Shown here: piece by piece, positions 36,786 to 48,070 of the stretch
Position numbering within the stretch: the stretch's first letter is position 1
How the letters are laid out: each line of letters opens with the position of its first letter
DNA from: Acanthosoma haemorrhoidale
Lineage: Eukaryota > Arthropoda > Insecta > Hemiptera > Acanthosomatidae
DNA: 64,000 bases
Assembly: GCA_930367205.1 (NCBI GenBank)
Contig: OV884011.1
Span: 171,317,226 to 171,381,225 of the forward strand
Direction of reading: 5' to 3'
The notes under the pieces: model-generated
Database searches by the model: none
What the model was told of the DNA's origin: nothing
What the model saw: only the letters and a program-made list of their open reading frames with translations
Program-made: the position numbers and the translations under genes

Positions 36786-39700
36786 CTTATTGGGTCGGGT
36801 AGGCGCGCTTGTAGAGAACAAGGGAAAGGAGTGGCGGATCAAGTTGGGGGGGGGGGTTACTTATCAATGTCAAGGGACCGTAAGAGGTGGGAGTGCGCGG
36901 ATAGGGGCAGTCAAGAAAGTTGTGGACTGGAGGGAAAGCTTACGTAGGGAGTTCGGAGATATTTTTTACGTGGAGGGTGATATGCTTGGGGCAATGGGGA
37001 AGACAGTACATGAAATCCCATTAAAATCTGACCGAATAACGTACGTGAAGGAGAGACGATATCCGCAGGCACTCCGCCAACATATCCGGACAGAAATCGA
37101 CAGCTTAAGACGACAGGGTATAATCGTTGATAGCACATCCCCTTATAATAGTCCTCTGTGGGCAGTACGAAAGAAGAGTAAACCGGGAGAGGAGGGGGAG
37201 AGATATAGAGTCGTCGTCGATTTTAGAAAATTAAATGAAAACACAACGGATGAGAAGTATCCGATTCCCCGTTTTGAGGACATTCTTGACAGACTGAATG
37301 GAGCCACAATCTTTAGCACTTTGGATTTGAAAGCAGGGTACCATCAAATCAAAATGAGCGCTACCGATCAACACAAAACAGCGTTTACTTTCGAGAGGGG
37401 GCACTATGAGTTCACTCGGATGCCATTTGGTTTGAAGAACGCTCCGATTACTTTCCAGAGATTGATGGACGAAATCCTGAGGGGGATAGACGAGGCGGTA
37501 TGCCAGATTTATATGGACGATCTGTTGATCTTCAGCCGAACAGAATCCGAACACATCGAAGATCTCCGGAGGGTATTTCGACGTTTGCGTGAATTCGGGT
37601 TAAAATTGTTGATGGAAAAATCATCGCTGGGAGAGGATCGGATCAACTTCTTAGGGAATACCATCTCGAGGGAGGGAGTCCAGCCGGATTCTGCAAAAGT
37701 CGACGCAATTCGAAAGATAGCGGTGCCGAAAGACGTCAAGGGCATTCGGCGACTTTTAGGTACGCTAAATTACTATCGGCGTTTTGTGCCAGACATGGCA
37801 GAGTATCTCGTACCCATCAGTAACCTGCTGCGGAAGGGGGCGCGGATAGCGATTACACCTATTATGGAGCAAAACCTTCGAAAATGCATGGCTCGACTGC
37901 AAGAGGAACCAATCCTGGCGTTTCCCGATTTTGAGAAGCTATTTACTATCACCACCGACGCAAGTGAGTATGCATTGGGACCGGTGCTGTCGCAGGAGGG
38001 AGATGGGGGGGAACGACCAGTGGCGTACGCGAGTCGAAGACTGACCGACACGGAAGCGCGGTACAGTGCCCTCGAGCGTGAACTTCTTGGCATCATATGG
38101 GCTATTGATCATTTTCGTCTATACGTCTTCGGGCGGAGATTCAGAGTACATACGGACCACATACCTCTTCAATGGGTGGGGAAGCTTAAGGAATCATCAG
38201 CCAGGGTGACACGCTGGAAGAAGTTTTTGTCCCAATACAACCTGGAAATTGTATACAAACCAGGGAAGGACAATGTAGTGGCGGACTGGCTATCTCGAGC
38301 GATTACCGTAAATGCAGTCGAGGAAGGGGAAACGTCCGGGGATCACAGACAATTTATCCAGGAATGGGCGCCCGGGGAAGATGGAAGTCGCGGTACGCGG
38401 GACGATAGCGATGGGAGCGAACACCAAGAAGTGGAAGAATCTGCCGGAGAACGTCCGGTGGAAATGGAGACGATCGAGGGTATGATTAACGATAAACGGC
38501 GACAAATTATTTGGAAGACGCAAACGACCGGCCTGATGCGAGCTACTCATGAAAACTATGGCAAGAATAGTATTACGACAATCTGGTCCCAACCGGGTGT
38601 CAAGGGTGACCAAATTTGCCAGGCATTGAAAGATGCATCCAGACCAGGGAAGACCTACCATCTATTTGTCGGCAACGCGACAGTGTGGGATCTGATCAAG
38701 AAATTATGGAGAACAGAACAACTGGGTATTGATCGATCGTTTGTTCGTTGTCTGTCTATGGTCCAGACACTGCGTGATGAGGAACGGCAGCGGGAAGTAA
38801 CGCTTGCCTACCATCAAGGGAAGACGAACCACCGTGGTGCGCCGGAGACTTTGCAAGCATTACAGCGACGGTACTTCTGGTGGGATATGAAAAAGACGAT
38901 CCAAGAGATTTTAGGAACGTGCGATATATGTCTTAAGACTAAATATGATCGACACCCACCACAGGGACAACAGGAGGAAACAACCACAGCAGAGACGCCA
39001 CTGAGTGAACTACAGATTGACACGTTCACTTGGAAGGGGTATAAGTGGGTTACGACAATAGATACCTTCAGTAAGGTAGCTATGGCGTACGCCGTAAAAG
39101 ACAAATCATCCAACGCCGTCTTACAGGCATTACGAACGTGGTTCCAGTTTTATGGGGTACCGGACCGAATCTCGTCTGATGGGGGTAGGGAGTTCGATAA
39201 TGCAAACGTTCGGACGGAGATGAAAAATCTTGATATCGTGTGGCATCTCAACACCCCAGGACATCCTAAGAGTCGCGGAGGCATCGAAAGGTTGCACAGT
39301 ACCTTGAGTGACCACCTGTGGGTGTATCAGGTAGAAAAGGGTCTGCCGGCGAACGAGGCGATGCCGAAGGCAGTGGCGGCATACAATCATTCCATCCACT
39401 CCACCACGGGGTTTACGCCGTTCGAGATCCTCTTCGGACTGCGCGCGAGGCGCCGGAACGGGACAGAGACGGTGGCGGACGAGGGAATGGCGGAGCAAAT
39501 GTTAAGTGCTCACTTAGAGCTCGGAAAACTTTGGGGCAAAGTTCGTGACAAAATCGTGAGGGAGAAGGTCAAGAGAGTTTCTCGGGTAAACCTCAAAGTC
39601 CGGGGTCGAATAGGGGACCTTAAAATTGGGACGATTGTATATCGTAAAATTGGCTCTAATCGGAGCAAAGAGTCGATCAGATACGAGGGTCCATTCAAGG

Positions 39701-39825
39701 TGGTGGTGATCAGGGAGCATAACATCGTCACCATCGAGAGTACAAGACCTCCGACGAAACGGAGGAACGTCCACGTCGAACAGTTAAAACTTCCACCAGG
39801 GGGGAAGGGTGCTGGCCATGAGTGA
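36748..39825 (+). CDS. pol: Pol: reverse transcriptase, RNase H and integrase of the Gypsy element
   Basis: 1025 codons, free of stops, in the +1 frame relative to the protease frame, overlapping it by 38 bases. Residues 1-40 contain the end of the protease (DLLGR). RT follows: FSTLDLKAGY at 189-198 with catalytic Asp193, then YMDD at 255-258. RNase H has TDASEYALG with Asp404, then ALERELLG and HTDH, giving the acidic set. The integrase zinc-binding module is H689-X5-H695-X29-C725-X2-C728. The core triad is D758, D811 and E847, with 35 residues between the last two as in retroviral-type integrases. A GPF module is at 981-983, and the protein ends with HVEQLKL and a Gly-rich tail. All catalytic residues are present. 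The ATG at 36748 is probably not the true start; the frame would be entered by frameshift. Minus-strand ORFs across this region are shadows. Confidence 0.95.
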   Translation: MWSTCRASMKGCDLLGRVGALVENKGKEWRIKLGGGVTYQCQGTVRGGSARIGAVKKVVDWRESLRREFGDIFYVEGDMLGAMGKTVHEIPLKSDRITYVKERRYPQALRQHIRTEIDSLRRQGIIVDSTSPYNSPLWAVRKKSKPGEEGERYRVVVDFRKLNENTTDEKYPIPRFEDILDRLNGATIFSTLDLKAGYHQIKMSATDQHKTAFTFERGHYEFTRMPFGLKNAPITFQRLMDEILRGIDEAVCQIYMDDLLIFSRTESEHIEDLRRVFRRLREFGLKLLMEKSSLGEDRINFLGNTISREGVQPDSAKVDAIRKIAVPKDVKGIRRLLGTLNYYRRFVPDMAEYLVPISNLLRKGARIAITPIMEQNLRKCMARLQEEPILAFPDFEKLFTITTDASEYALGPVLSQEGDGGERPVAYASRRLTDTEARYSALERELLGIIWAIDHFRLYVFGRRFRVHTDHIPLQWVGKLKESSARVTRWKKFLSQYNLEIVYKPGKDNVVADWLSRAITVNAVEEGETSGDHRQFIQEWAPGEDGSRGTRDDSDGSEHQEVEESAGERPVEMETIEGMINDKRRQIIWKTQTTGLMRATHENYGKNSITTIWSQPGVKGDQICQALKDASRPGKTYHLFVGNATVWDLIKKLWRTEQLGIDRSFVRCLSMVQTLRDEERQREVTLAYHQGKTNHRGAPETLQALQRRYFWWDMKKTIQEILGTCDICLKTKYDRHPPQGQQEETTTAETPLSELQIDTFTWKGYKWVTTIDTFSKVAMAYAVKDKSSNAVLQALRTWFQFYGVPDRISSDGGREFDNANVRTEMKNLDIVWHLNTPGHPKSRGGIERLHSTLSDHLWVYQVEKGLPANEAMPKAVAAYNHSIHSTTGFTPFEILFGLRARRRNGTETVADEGMAEQMLSAHLELGKLWGKVRDKIVREKVKRVSRVNLKVRGRIGDLKIGTIVYRKIGSNRSKESIRYEGPFKVVVIREHNIVTIESTRPPTKRRNVHVEQLKLPPGGKGAGHE

Positions 39826-40246
39826 GTTGGAGTGTCCTCGCTTCTGCACGTAGCCAAATTTGGTATAGTATACATACGTACACTTTGTACCATTTGTAGA
39901 AGTATTTTTTTTTTTGTTGTATTTTTAGAATGTACACAGGCTGTGTAGAAATATCGACTTTGCGTAGCGTGTAAGATGCCATTGTTTTCTGTGAGTAATG
40001 AGCCATGTAATTTTTTTTTGTTTTTTTTTATTTTGTCACTAGTGGCTGCAGTGTTAGAAGCAGCGTTTTATTTGGACTATAAGTGTCTTATAAATACGAC
40101 CGAATGTAAGGGATTACAGGTTGTGTACTGTTTGGGCTGGCCTTCGCTCCCTTAGTACGATTAGGAGAGTGATCGTAATATCGCCTAAGTCGTCCTCAAT
40201 TTAGACTTAGACTTCATAGTTTACGAGGAGATGTGCGTAAACTGGC
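39826..40246 (+). other. Untranslated region between pol and the polypurine tract; no env
   Basis: About 420 bases with T-runs near 39906 and 40014-40030 and no ORF of useful length. An envelope gene, present in errantiviruses with similar LTR termini, is absent. Confidence 0.85.
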
Positions 40247-40253
40247 AGGGGGG
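40247..40253 (+). promoter_or_regulatory. Polypurine tract AGGGGGG
   Basis: A purine run immediately before the 3' LTR (AGTTAAG starts at 40254), in the position that primes plus-strand DNA synthesis. It is short but directly adjacent to the LTR. Confidence 0.85.
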
Positions 40254-40439
40254 AGTTAAGCTCCGGGCAGCATCAGTACTCAACCTTAATCCCCGAACGT
40301 CGGGATGTAAACATCCCGAATGTAAATATACAGGGTTATAGACTCGAAATAAACAGTCTAGTTCTAACTTTCAAGCGTGTTGTTTCTCTGTACCTTTTTT
40401 CCCTTTGTTTCTTAATTCTAAAGCCGGTAAGCATTAACT
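40254..40439 (+). repeat. 3' LTR (186 bp)
   Basis: It matches the 5' LTR base for base as far as I can read, including the hairpin (40300-40319) and AATAAA (40348-40353). TAGG (40440-40443), the right target duplication, follows directly. Confidence 0.96.
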
Positions 40440-40443
40440 TAGG

Positions 40444-41649
40444 AAGGCTTTCATAGTATTTTATTTATATTTTAATGCTCTCAGTGGAGCTGAAGGAAAG
40501 CAGCCTGATGGTGGATACCTATGTTTGCAGATGATATATATGCCTAGAAACACAACGCACTAGAGATTTAGCTAACAAGGGTTTTATTGGTGACGTAAAA
40601 AAAGTGCATTTTACTAAGGAAGATTTTTTATAAGGACTAAGGAAGATTTTTAATTTTTCGTTTAACAGTATTTTTATATTTATTGACAGACCACTGCGTC
40701 CACCACATAACCACCACTAATTTGCGTCGTTGCTAAACTGTAATTATGTGCTATCATAAAAACCATAAATCTTGTCATCACTCCTAAAGAATATCAATCA
40801 AATGTAAATCCTTTACGTGCCAAGAAAACAACAAAAACACATACTGTTAATGTAAATGTATTAGCGTGTAAAGGGGATGAGAGGTTGGGTGTAGGAGAGG
40901 GGAGCAGGAAGAAAGGAGGCACTTTCACATCTCCAACCATTTCAATTTAGCATTCTGCATTGGCAGCTGATACCCTACCTTTCATATCATGTCACCATTT
41001 CCGATTCCAGGCACGCCGGGTTTTACTTATTTATCATGTCACATCACGGTAAATGTATTGTAGCTCAAGTCCCTAGATTATATCGTATTGTCAGTTTGTA
41101 ATAGATTTCAGAACATCTTTAAACATATGTACTAGAGGACTATATTTTTTTTTTTTTTTTTTGATGTACTAATTTAAGTAAATCTACAATTTCGAAACTG
41201 CTTGTCATAAATCAGTGGTCAGCTCTGTGATTTCAATAAGATATTTAGACGACCAAAGACAAAACGTGACTAGGGTACTTCTGTGCAAAACGAGGTCCTA
41301 AAAATAAATATGCAACAACCTCACAAGATAGCTCATTCGAATTTAAGAATTTGTTTTCTTACGTTTTTATCCTGAACTCTGAACGAGTAATTACTGAGGT
41401 GTTTTTTAAAACACTTATGCTAAATTTATAATGGTTATGTTTGCGGGATATTTCTACGAGATAACTTCCGATTAAAATATCTCAAAAAAAGTAACCACTG
41501 GTATTTAAGTGTAGCCATAAAAAAACATTGGGACGTTTATATTCCTTCTAGGAACGAAAAATAGTAAAACTTAAAACCGTGTAAGTTTTAACTGGTCTTA
41601 CTAACGTCCTTATTTCATCCCGATCCATCAGACGGCATGCATAGCTAAT
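40444..41649. other. Non-coding stretch downstream of the Gypsy element
   Basis: AT-rich with a long T run near 41143-41162. No gene or repeat was recognised. Confidence 0.5.
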
Positions 41650-42244
41650 AAAAACTCAAAAGAACTCTTTTCCTTTATTATCTCACCTTTATTAAGTTCT
41701 TCGACTCGATGAAGCACAGTCTCAACCCTCTCTTCCAAGACATGACACCACCACCACTACCGGCACGATGGCAATTCACAAGATCGAGTAAAGCAGAAGA
41801 AATGGTTGACATCACGGCGCTTGGCCCACCAACAACAAGCCTCTAACGGGCACCCATCACTGCTATCTGACTAAATAAGACTGCACTACATGCCTAGAGA
41901 AGACTCTAGGCCCAGCCACCAGTGGACTCTTACCACTGTACCGTAACAATCAACCTCCACCGAGGATTCCCACACTCCTTACTCCTCTCACACCACCTTC
42001 AAGCAGGTCCTCCTAGTACAAGGATCCGATCACCCTAAATATTTTATATTTCTCCCTCATCCTAAAATTCTAACTAGAGAGCTTAGAAAAAAAAAATATC
42101 TCACCACTGCACCGCAACATTTCCACCCCTACCGAGGCTTCCCACACTCCTTAATTCCCACACTCCACCTTCAAACAGGTACTCCTAGTAAAAGGATCCA
42201 CTCACCCCAAAAAATTTGAAAGCTACGGAAAAAAAAAAAAATTT
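41650..42244 (+). repeat. C-rich repeat-derived segment with an internal duplication
   Basis: The plus strand is unusually rich in C. Two blocks of about 115 bp, 41933-42045 and 42103-42220, are diverged copies of each other (shared words: CACCGAGG or TACCGAGG, TTCCCACACTCCTTA, CACCTTCAA, CTCCTAGTA, AAGGATCC), each preceded by ACCACTG. Before them a frame reads KHSLNPLFQDMTPPP, which resembles the low-complexity C-terminal end of Jockey-type LINE ORF2, but stops follow. An A-tract at 42229-42241 ends the segment exactly where a LINE 3' tail begins. Most likely it is a LINE 3' remnant with an A-rich tail, but the family is unproven. Confidence 0.5.
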
Positions 42245-42500
42245 TCTTTATTAGTCAGTTTAGTCCAGTCACGTATAATGTGTATCATTATACTTGTTTA
42301 TTCATTATATAATATTTATAAAATAACAATTTTATAAGTTTGAGAGCTATGCAGAAAAAAAAAATAAATAAAATAATAAAACCTGTAGCGATGCTACAGG
42401 AAATACAAAAATAATTTGTAAATAGATTCGCCTGAGGATCTATAGCTGTATATAATTATCTGTAAATTTAAAGGGGCTATGAAAGAAAGGAAAAAAAATA
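42245..42500 (+). repeat. LINE 3' UTR fragment (family of copies A/B)
   Basis: It starts inside the 3' UTR at TTTATTAGTCAGTTTAG and runs to AAAGGGGCTATGAAAGAAAGG plus an A run: a very short 5'-truncated insertion or a residual tail. The hairpin is extended here to CCTGTAGC GAT GCTACAGG (42382-42400) because about nine bases before it are missing. An extra A-rich insert (about 42330-42380) distinguishes this copy. Confidence 0.85.
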
Positions 42501-42615
42501 TGTTGGCTTTAATCTTTAGTAAAAGGCTCATAGATAGATAGATTCATTTGTAGAATATGTATTGAATTCTGTAATAATTTTGTAACAAGAGGATATGAAA
42601 AAAAAATAAAATAAA
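42501..42615 (+). repeat. LINE 3' tail fragment, sister subfamily
   Basis: Matches the end of the fragment at 48440-48780 (TTTGTAGAAT..., AACAAG(A/G)GGATAT(A/G)AAA) with an A-rich tail. It directly follows the preceding tail, so two LINE tails are stacked here. Confidence 0.6.
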
Positions 42616-45600
42616 AATAATAGGGTCTGTTGATTGAATTTATAAACTCTTAGTCTTTAATTGTACAATGATTTCGTAATTAAAATTATTTGTTTAAATT
42701 AAGGTGAAATAGTAATTTCTATGAGATTAGATAATAACAAGGCCGTAGCAACATGTTCTAATCTACTACACTTCAATAAGATACGGCGCTGCGTATATAC
42801 CTTTCCTTCTCAACCGTTCTGTTTAGAGGGTTTAAGCAGATCTGTTAGTGCCGTCCTTGTAGTGTGAACGTCGCTTTCAATCAAGTTGAACAAATGGATC
42901 TGAAATAAGGTCAACGTATCAACGAGTAAACTTTAGAAACTTATTCAATTTGTTTGCTATTACCATACTAAAATAGGGTATCTTAAGAGACCCACTAATA
43001 AAATATATTCTACCAAAAATCTCAGTATGACATCCTGCTTCGTTTAACGGACTAAAAGTTTTAAAAAAATGCTAAGCAATCTACACGAGATTAGAGTTTA
43101 ATATCGATTAAAATTATAGAAGGATATAAAACCATTTATGTAACTAAAGCCTCTAAGCTAATATTACTAATATTACTATCTCATAACTACGATCTAATAA
43201 AACAATACACATTACTAAAGGCATATGAAACTATCTAAGATGTTTTTTGTAAGAATGGCAGCTGTTATCTACTTGTCGCCCTTTTGACTTGTCAAGTGTT
43301 GGAAATCAAACCGATTTCTTATGGAGTTATTCTTTGGGAACCGTACAGGACTTTTTTACGAAATGAAAAATCCTCCTCAGACTGAATTCCCCCGCATTAC
43401 CATTAAGTGAGTCGGACCTTTAAACGTAATTTTCACATTAGTTTGTTTTTATTTCATATTGTTTTCTGATCCCTAGACCTTCAGTCACCTGATTTAGTGC
43501 AGTTCACAGGAAAATTCATCCAATAAAATAATTTAAAAAAAAAATTCTTGTTTGTCTCTTTCATCGCTCTTAGTTATCCCGAAAGTCTCATTCACGTTGT
43601 CAATAAAGTAATGAGCAAGAAACCCTCCCTTCTGTACTAAACTATCACAGGCTCAATTGACCTTAAAGTACAAAGCTTTTAAACGAATATTTTATCTCAA
43701 TTGTTGCTAGAAAGGAACTTTGTCCCTCTTCCCAAATACGCATAAATCATTATTATAAAGCTTATTCTTTAGTTTGAAATTTTTGAGTGTACAAATCAAA
43801 AAGCATATACAAAATTTGAAGTGGTGCACAATTAATAAAATTAGTTTTATAAGCAAGGTGGTGTCGTGGTACTGGAGTTCGTTTTCTATAAAAAAATGAC
43901 TAACCAATAAGAAGTTGAAAACAAATTTGATACCTATATTTAATGAAATAATTTAAAAATTTTAGAATTTCATCTTTACGATTTCTATGAATAAATTCAA
44001 TAAGTTTCAGTACTCAAGTATGATATATATTACATTGAGTTTTCTTACTTCATTGTCCCGAATCATTAATATACTTATCACAGAATGATGAAGACTGAAA
44101 TGATATTTTAGGAATAATTTTTATCGTTGTCACTGCTCGAGATTACACTTTATATGTACTAGTCAGTAAGCTAAAGAGGGTGTACAGCAATTACATGGGA
44201 GACAAAAAAACTGCTTCTCTGAAAGCCATCCCTTGACAAACCGCCATTTGTGGGTCTTTATACACTGTTCTCTAAGTGCTTTTCCCAAGCAGAAACTTCA
44301 TTTTAGTAAGAGAGCCTTTCCTTCTATGAAAGCCATGAAAAACGATATTATCTCCTAACATTTGAATCATAAAGCCATAAAGCTGAAACCGTGTCTTTCG
44401 GCTGTTATGGCGTTGTTAGGTTAAGACTGGCCTTGAAAAGTGCAAATGCATTTTTAAAAAAATGGAATTTTTTTCTTACAAGTTGGGTACGCATAACATT
44501 TTCCAACGTGAGAAATAATCATTGATTTCCTTTCTGTTAAAGTGCTTTCTAAGCTTTCAGCCATAAAACAAAAATCAAGTAATTAATACTTCAATCCTGT
44601 TCCTCCAAGCTGCTTGAAGATGTTGATCTTTAGTACCACACTAAGCTTACATATTCGCAGGCGAGAAAAGTTTTTGTTCCGAATTTTGACATTCACAACA
44701 AGGTAAAGATTTGTTCAAGCCGAACGTTAAGTTCATCAAAATGATGCAGAATGCCGGAAGTGCTCGTTGTTTGTTTTAATCCTATCAATAATGACAACCA
44801 AACATGGTGTATCGATTTTATTTTTATGAAACATTACCAACTGAGTTATAGTCATAAAGATTCGATCATAAAATACTCGATGTTTACGCATCTATAGAAA
44901 AAAAAAAGTGCAATGTTATTTACGCGGACATCTGAACTTTTAAAAATGTTTTATGTCCATTAGAGGCGATTGGGTTAGAAAGAATCGGAACAAATTTTTT
45001 TTTTAGCCGTTTTAACTTAAAATGTTCTTTATAAGTTTTAGCTACGATTGAGTTCAATTACCACAAAGGGTCATTGGCGTTCCATTATTTTGCATGCTTT
45101 TATCTGTTTAAATATTTTGGCTTATTTAGAAAGTGTTTTTTTTTACTTCGTTTTCATTGTTCCTAGCAGCTCCTGCATATATTCCAGAAACGTCTTGGTT
45201 TCTCCGTGCAAAGTCAATGAGGTTTTGATAGGGAATCAATTGTGCATCGCTCGTTACAGATCAAGTTTGATATGAAGTTGTTTGTTCGTGCAATGTCAAC
45301 ATTTATTGCACCACTTCTTCCTTTAATAGATATTCCTTCAATCTTGATGATGTACTTATCATTATTATTGTTGAGTTATATTCTACTAAAAAAAGATTAA
45401 AATATTCAAATGATTTGAGATCTACCTAAACAATATAATCTTATTGATTTTGTCATCAGATTATTTGTATGTAATAACTAGTCAAACATTAATCCAAGTT
45501 ATTCATAGAGCAGCCAACTAATGTGTGAGGAAAACAAAAACTTTTTTTTTTAATGGTTTCCTTGATGCTCACGCTGGAAGAATACTGGATTATTTCTGAC

Positions 45601-48070
45601 TGGATTCAAATTGAAAGAAAATAGGGTCACTTTGAGTTGAGAAAAACCAATCTGTCAGTTGCGTAGTGAAGATCACTATCAGGTTATCGCTACTAATACT
45701 TCATAAGCAAATCAGGTGTGTTAGATAGTGGCGCAGCCTTTGTGGTAAAAACTGTTAACTAGCTGTAACCGAAGCCAGAACTACTTAAGTTCCAGTTCCA
45801 AAATATTCTCTTCCAAAACATGTGTAGTAAAGCTTCATTTTTTTTAATATACAGACCTTACAGATATACTAGATAATATTGGTTCTGAGTCCAACCACAT
45901 TATTTATCTAGATGGTAGGAAGAACCTGTTAATATCAACAAACAGTAATTAATTTGTCATATTAAATGCTCATATATAGGTAATATCATGATAACTCATT
46001 CCTAACAAAATTAATATGGTAAAAATAGTAATATAGTAATCGTGTAATTTATTATAACCACAAGCTCTCATTTCTCTGCAATAAACGATACTTAACGAGG
46101 TCTAGCCGCATGAGAGAATGTGAGCTAACCCAATTTGCCAAGAGCCAATTAATATTTGGGTCGGAGTCGGTTAAATTAGACCGTAACGGGAGACAGTATC
46201 GTTGAGGGTTGACAAATGAATCACTCCAGTCCCGGCAACCGGACCGACATCTGGCACAGATCCCCGGCGTACCTCAAGTCAAGTTCACTTCAGTCAATTG
46301 CTGGTTTCTCTACAACTAAAATTATGGCTTATTATAACTTATAGGCTTTACATATAATGCTTATGAAAAGGAATTCATTATATTCAATAAATGATTTATG
46401 AAAAAAGTTCTGAAAAAGAATAAGTATGTATCGGTGGCCAAAACCTCGTAAAATACATGAGTTTATCTTTGGCATTCTACAATTGTAGTCTTCAATGATG
46501 ATGCGTCATCCATTGACGATTCGACCCATAAAATAACACTTACTTACTATGAGAGGCCCACACTGTTCTGAAACTAAAGTTATTGAGTGCCAAAGGTGTT
46601 AGAAAGGAAAAAAAATGGGTTTTCTTATTGTTTTTTATTTATCACACCAGTCTCCTGATATTTTGGTACAGAATCGGAAAAAAAATACGCTTTTTGTACA
46701 TTTCGTTATGTGAAATTTCAAACTAAAAACGCAAGAATATTCAGTAAGTCCCTAAAAAATAGTGTTAAATCAATTAATATTGTTAGCTATTTTCACAGGT
46801 TTTAGGTTTCAAAGGTTACTAGTGGAATTTTAAATGAGTATTGATCATTTTCGTTGGCAGCCTACTGTCTAGGACTGTTAGAGACAAAGCTCATTGGTAG
46901 AGGTTGACTATGTGGCCAAGGTGTTCTTTGATTCTGTGGTCATACAAAAGGGAGTCAGTCAGTCGTTGCTTTAAGTTAGCGATATGCTGAGTTGTCTCGT
47001 TCTTTAGGGAGTGACTGGAAGGGGTCTGTACACCTCATGGCCGAGGCGTCCCAAAAGCGTCTTCCACTCGTTTCGGTACACTTGTAACACGAATAAAGAA
47101 CAAATTGTATTGTAGGTTATTATACAAGAAAAAACGTTTAAGTTATAAATCCTTTACAAAGAAATGCCCTCATCAGCAGTTATAAAGGTAATAGCTGATT
47201 TATTATTTATTATTAAGGACTTGTTATTTGTGCTTCACCATGCATATAAGATTATTTTAATCCATATAAAGATCGAGGAGAAAATAATTATGAACTTCCG
47301 ATTTCCAGCCATTATTCCTTCCGGGCCATCCTATCTCCTCTCATGATCAGTACGATCAGATTGTCACGTAACCTTTCAGAGCTTATTGTAAAATTTTCTA
47401 TGCAATTTATTTACCAGTAATGTTTTTTTTGAGTTCGTGAGTATCAAAGTATTTATCTATCGGAAGAAACTCTTAGTACACATGTAAAACATTTTTAATT
47501 CTAGAATCACAAACGAAAATTTCTCTCCCCTTGTTAGATGTGAAAACTCCACGAACCATCTCATATCGGAACGGAAAGGTAAAAAAGACAATTCCGTTAA
47601 CATTCCATCGAAAACCGAACTACACTAAAAATGAACTAAAACCTTTTAATAGGCAACTGTTATTCTATCGATCCGCATGGTGGCTTCCAAAAATCAGGGA
47701 ATGAATACACAGACGAAATTGGGCCCGAAAGGTTTTTTCCCCCTCGGAACCTATTGAAAATGAAATTTAAACTGTGGTCTGTGAACAATGTAATGCCTTT
47801 CAGAGTAATTTGTCGGTCTGATGAATTTCAAAGCTAAAATTTCTCTTTTCACTGACATATACCGTAATTAAACGGAAAATGAACGGCTTACATGCGAAAA
47901 CATGAAACATTTATTAATTAGAATCGATCCAGAAAGTAATTTAAATTAAATTTATTGTATCTCTATGTTATGTAAAATAGGTTTTTCTATCTTACGTTTT
48001 ACTATACTTCTCATCTCGTGATATTAGATTAGCTAAAATTATAAATAGCTAGAAATAAATAATAACAACA
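42616..48070. other. Long AT-rich stretch without a supported gene
   Basis: No coding frame is convincing. Two GC-richer islands stand out: 46100-46310 and 46860-47095 (the latter ending with an AATAAA near 47093). Both lack open frames of useful length and match nothing else in the window. A possible 41-base exon lies at 47538-47578 between TTCTCTCCCCTTGTTAG and a GTAAAA, open in two frames; alone it is too short to call. Confidence 0.4.

Larger units (their letters stand above)
34992..40439 (+). mobile_element. Complete young Ty3/Gypsy LTR retrotransposon (5448 bp)
   Basis: A full element: 5' LTR, tRNA primer site, short leader, gag, protease, pol, short untranslated tail, polypurine tract and 3' LTR, flanked by TAGG. 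The two LTRs show no difference by eye over 186 bp, so the insertion is recent. Base composition is far less AT-rich than the host flanks. No env frame exists between the end of pol (39825) and the 3' LTR (40254). The integrase carries a GPF module at its C-terminus and no chromodomain is visible. The long frames are free of internal stops, but gag, protease and pol lie in three different frames. This is either programmed frameshifting or an inactivating indel, so competence cannot be decided from this copy alone. Confidence 0.96.

Noticed and set aside
39318..39548. 76-codon plus-strand frame inside the integrase, possible extra gene
   Set aside because: It overlaps the integrase core in another frame with Gly/Arg-rich composition typical of a shadow.
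36911..40006. Many minus-strand ORFs (up to 127 codons) across the Gypsy element
   Set aside because: They lie opposite the intact pol frame, have no motifs and arise from its low stop density in other frames.
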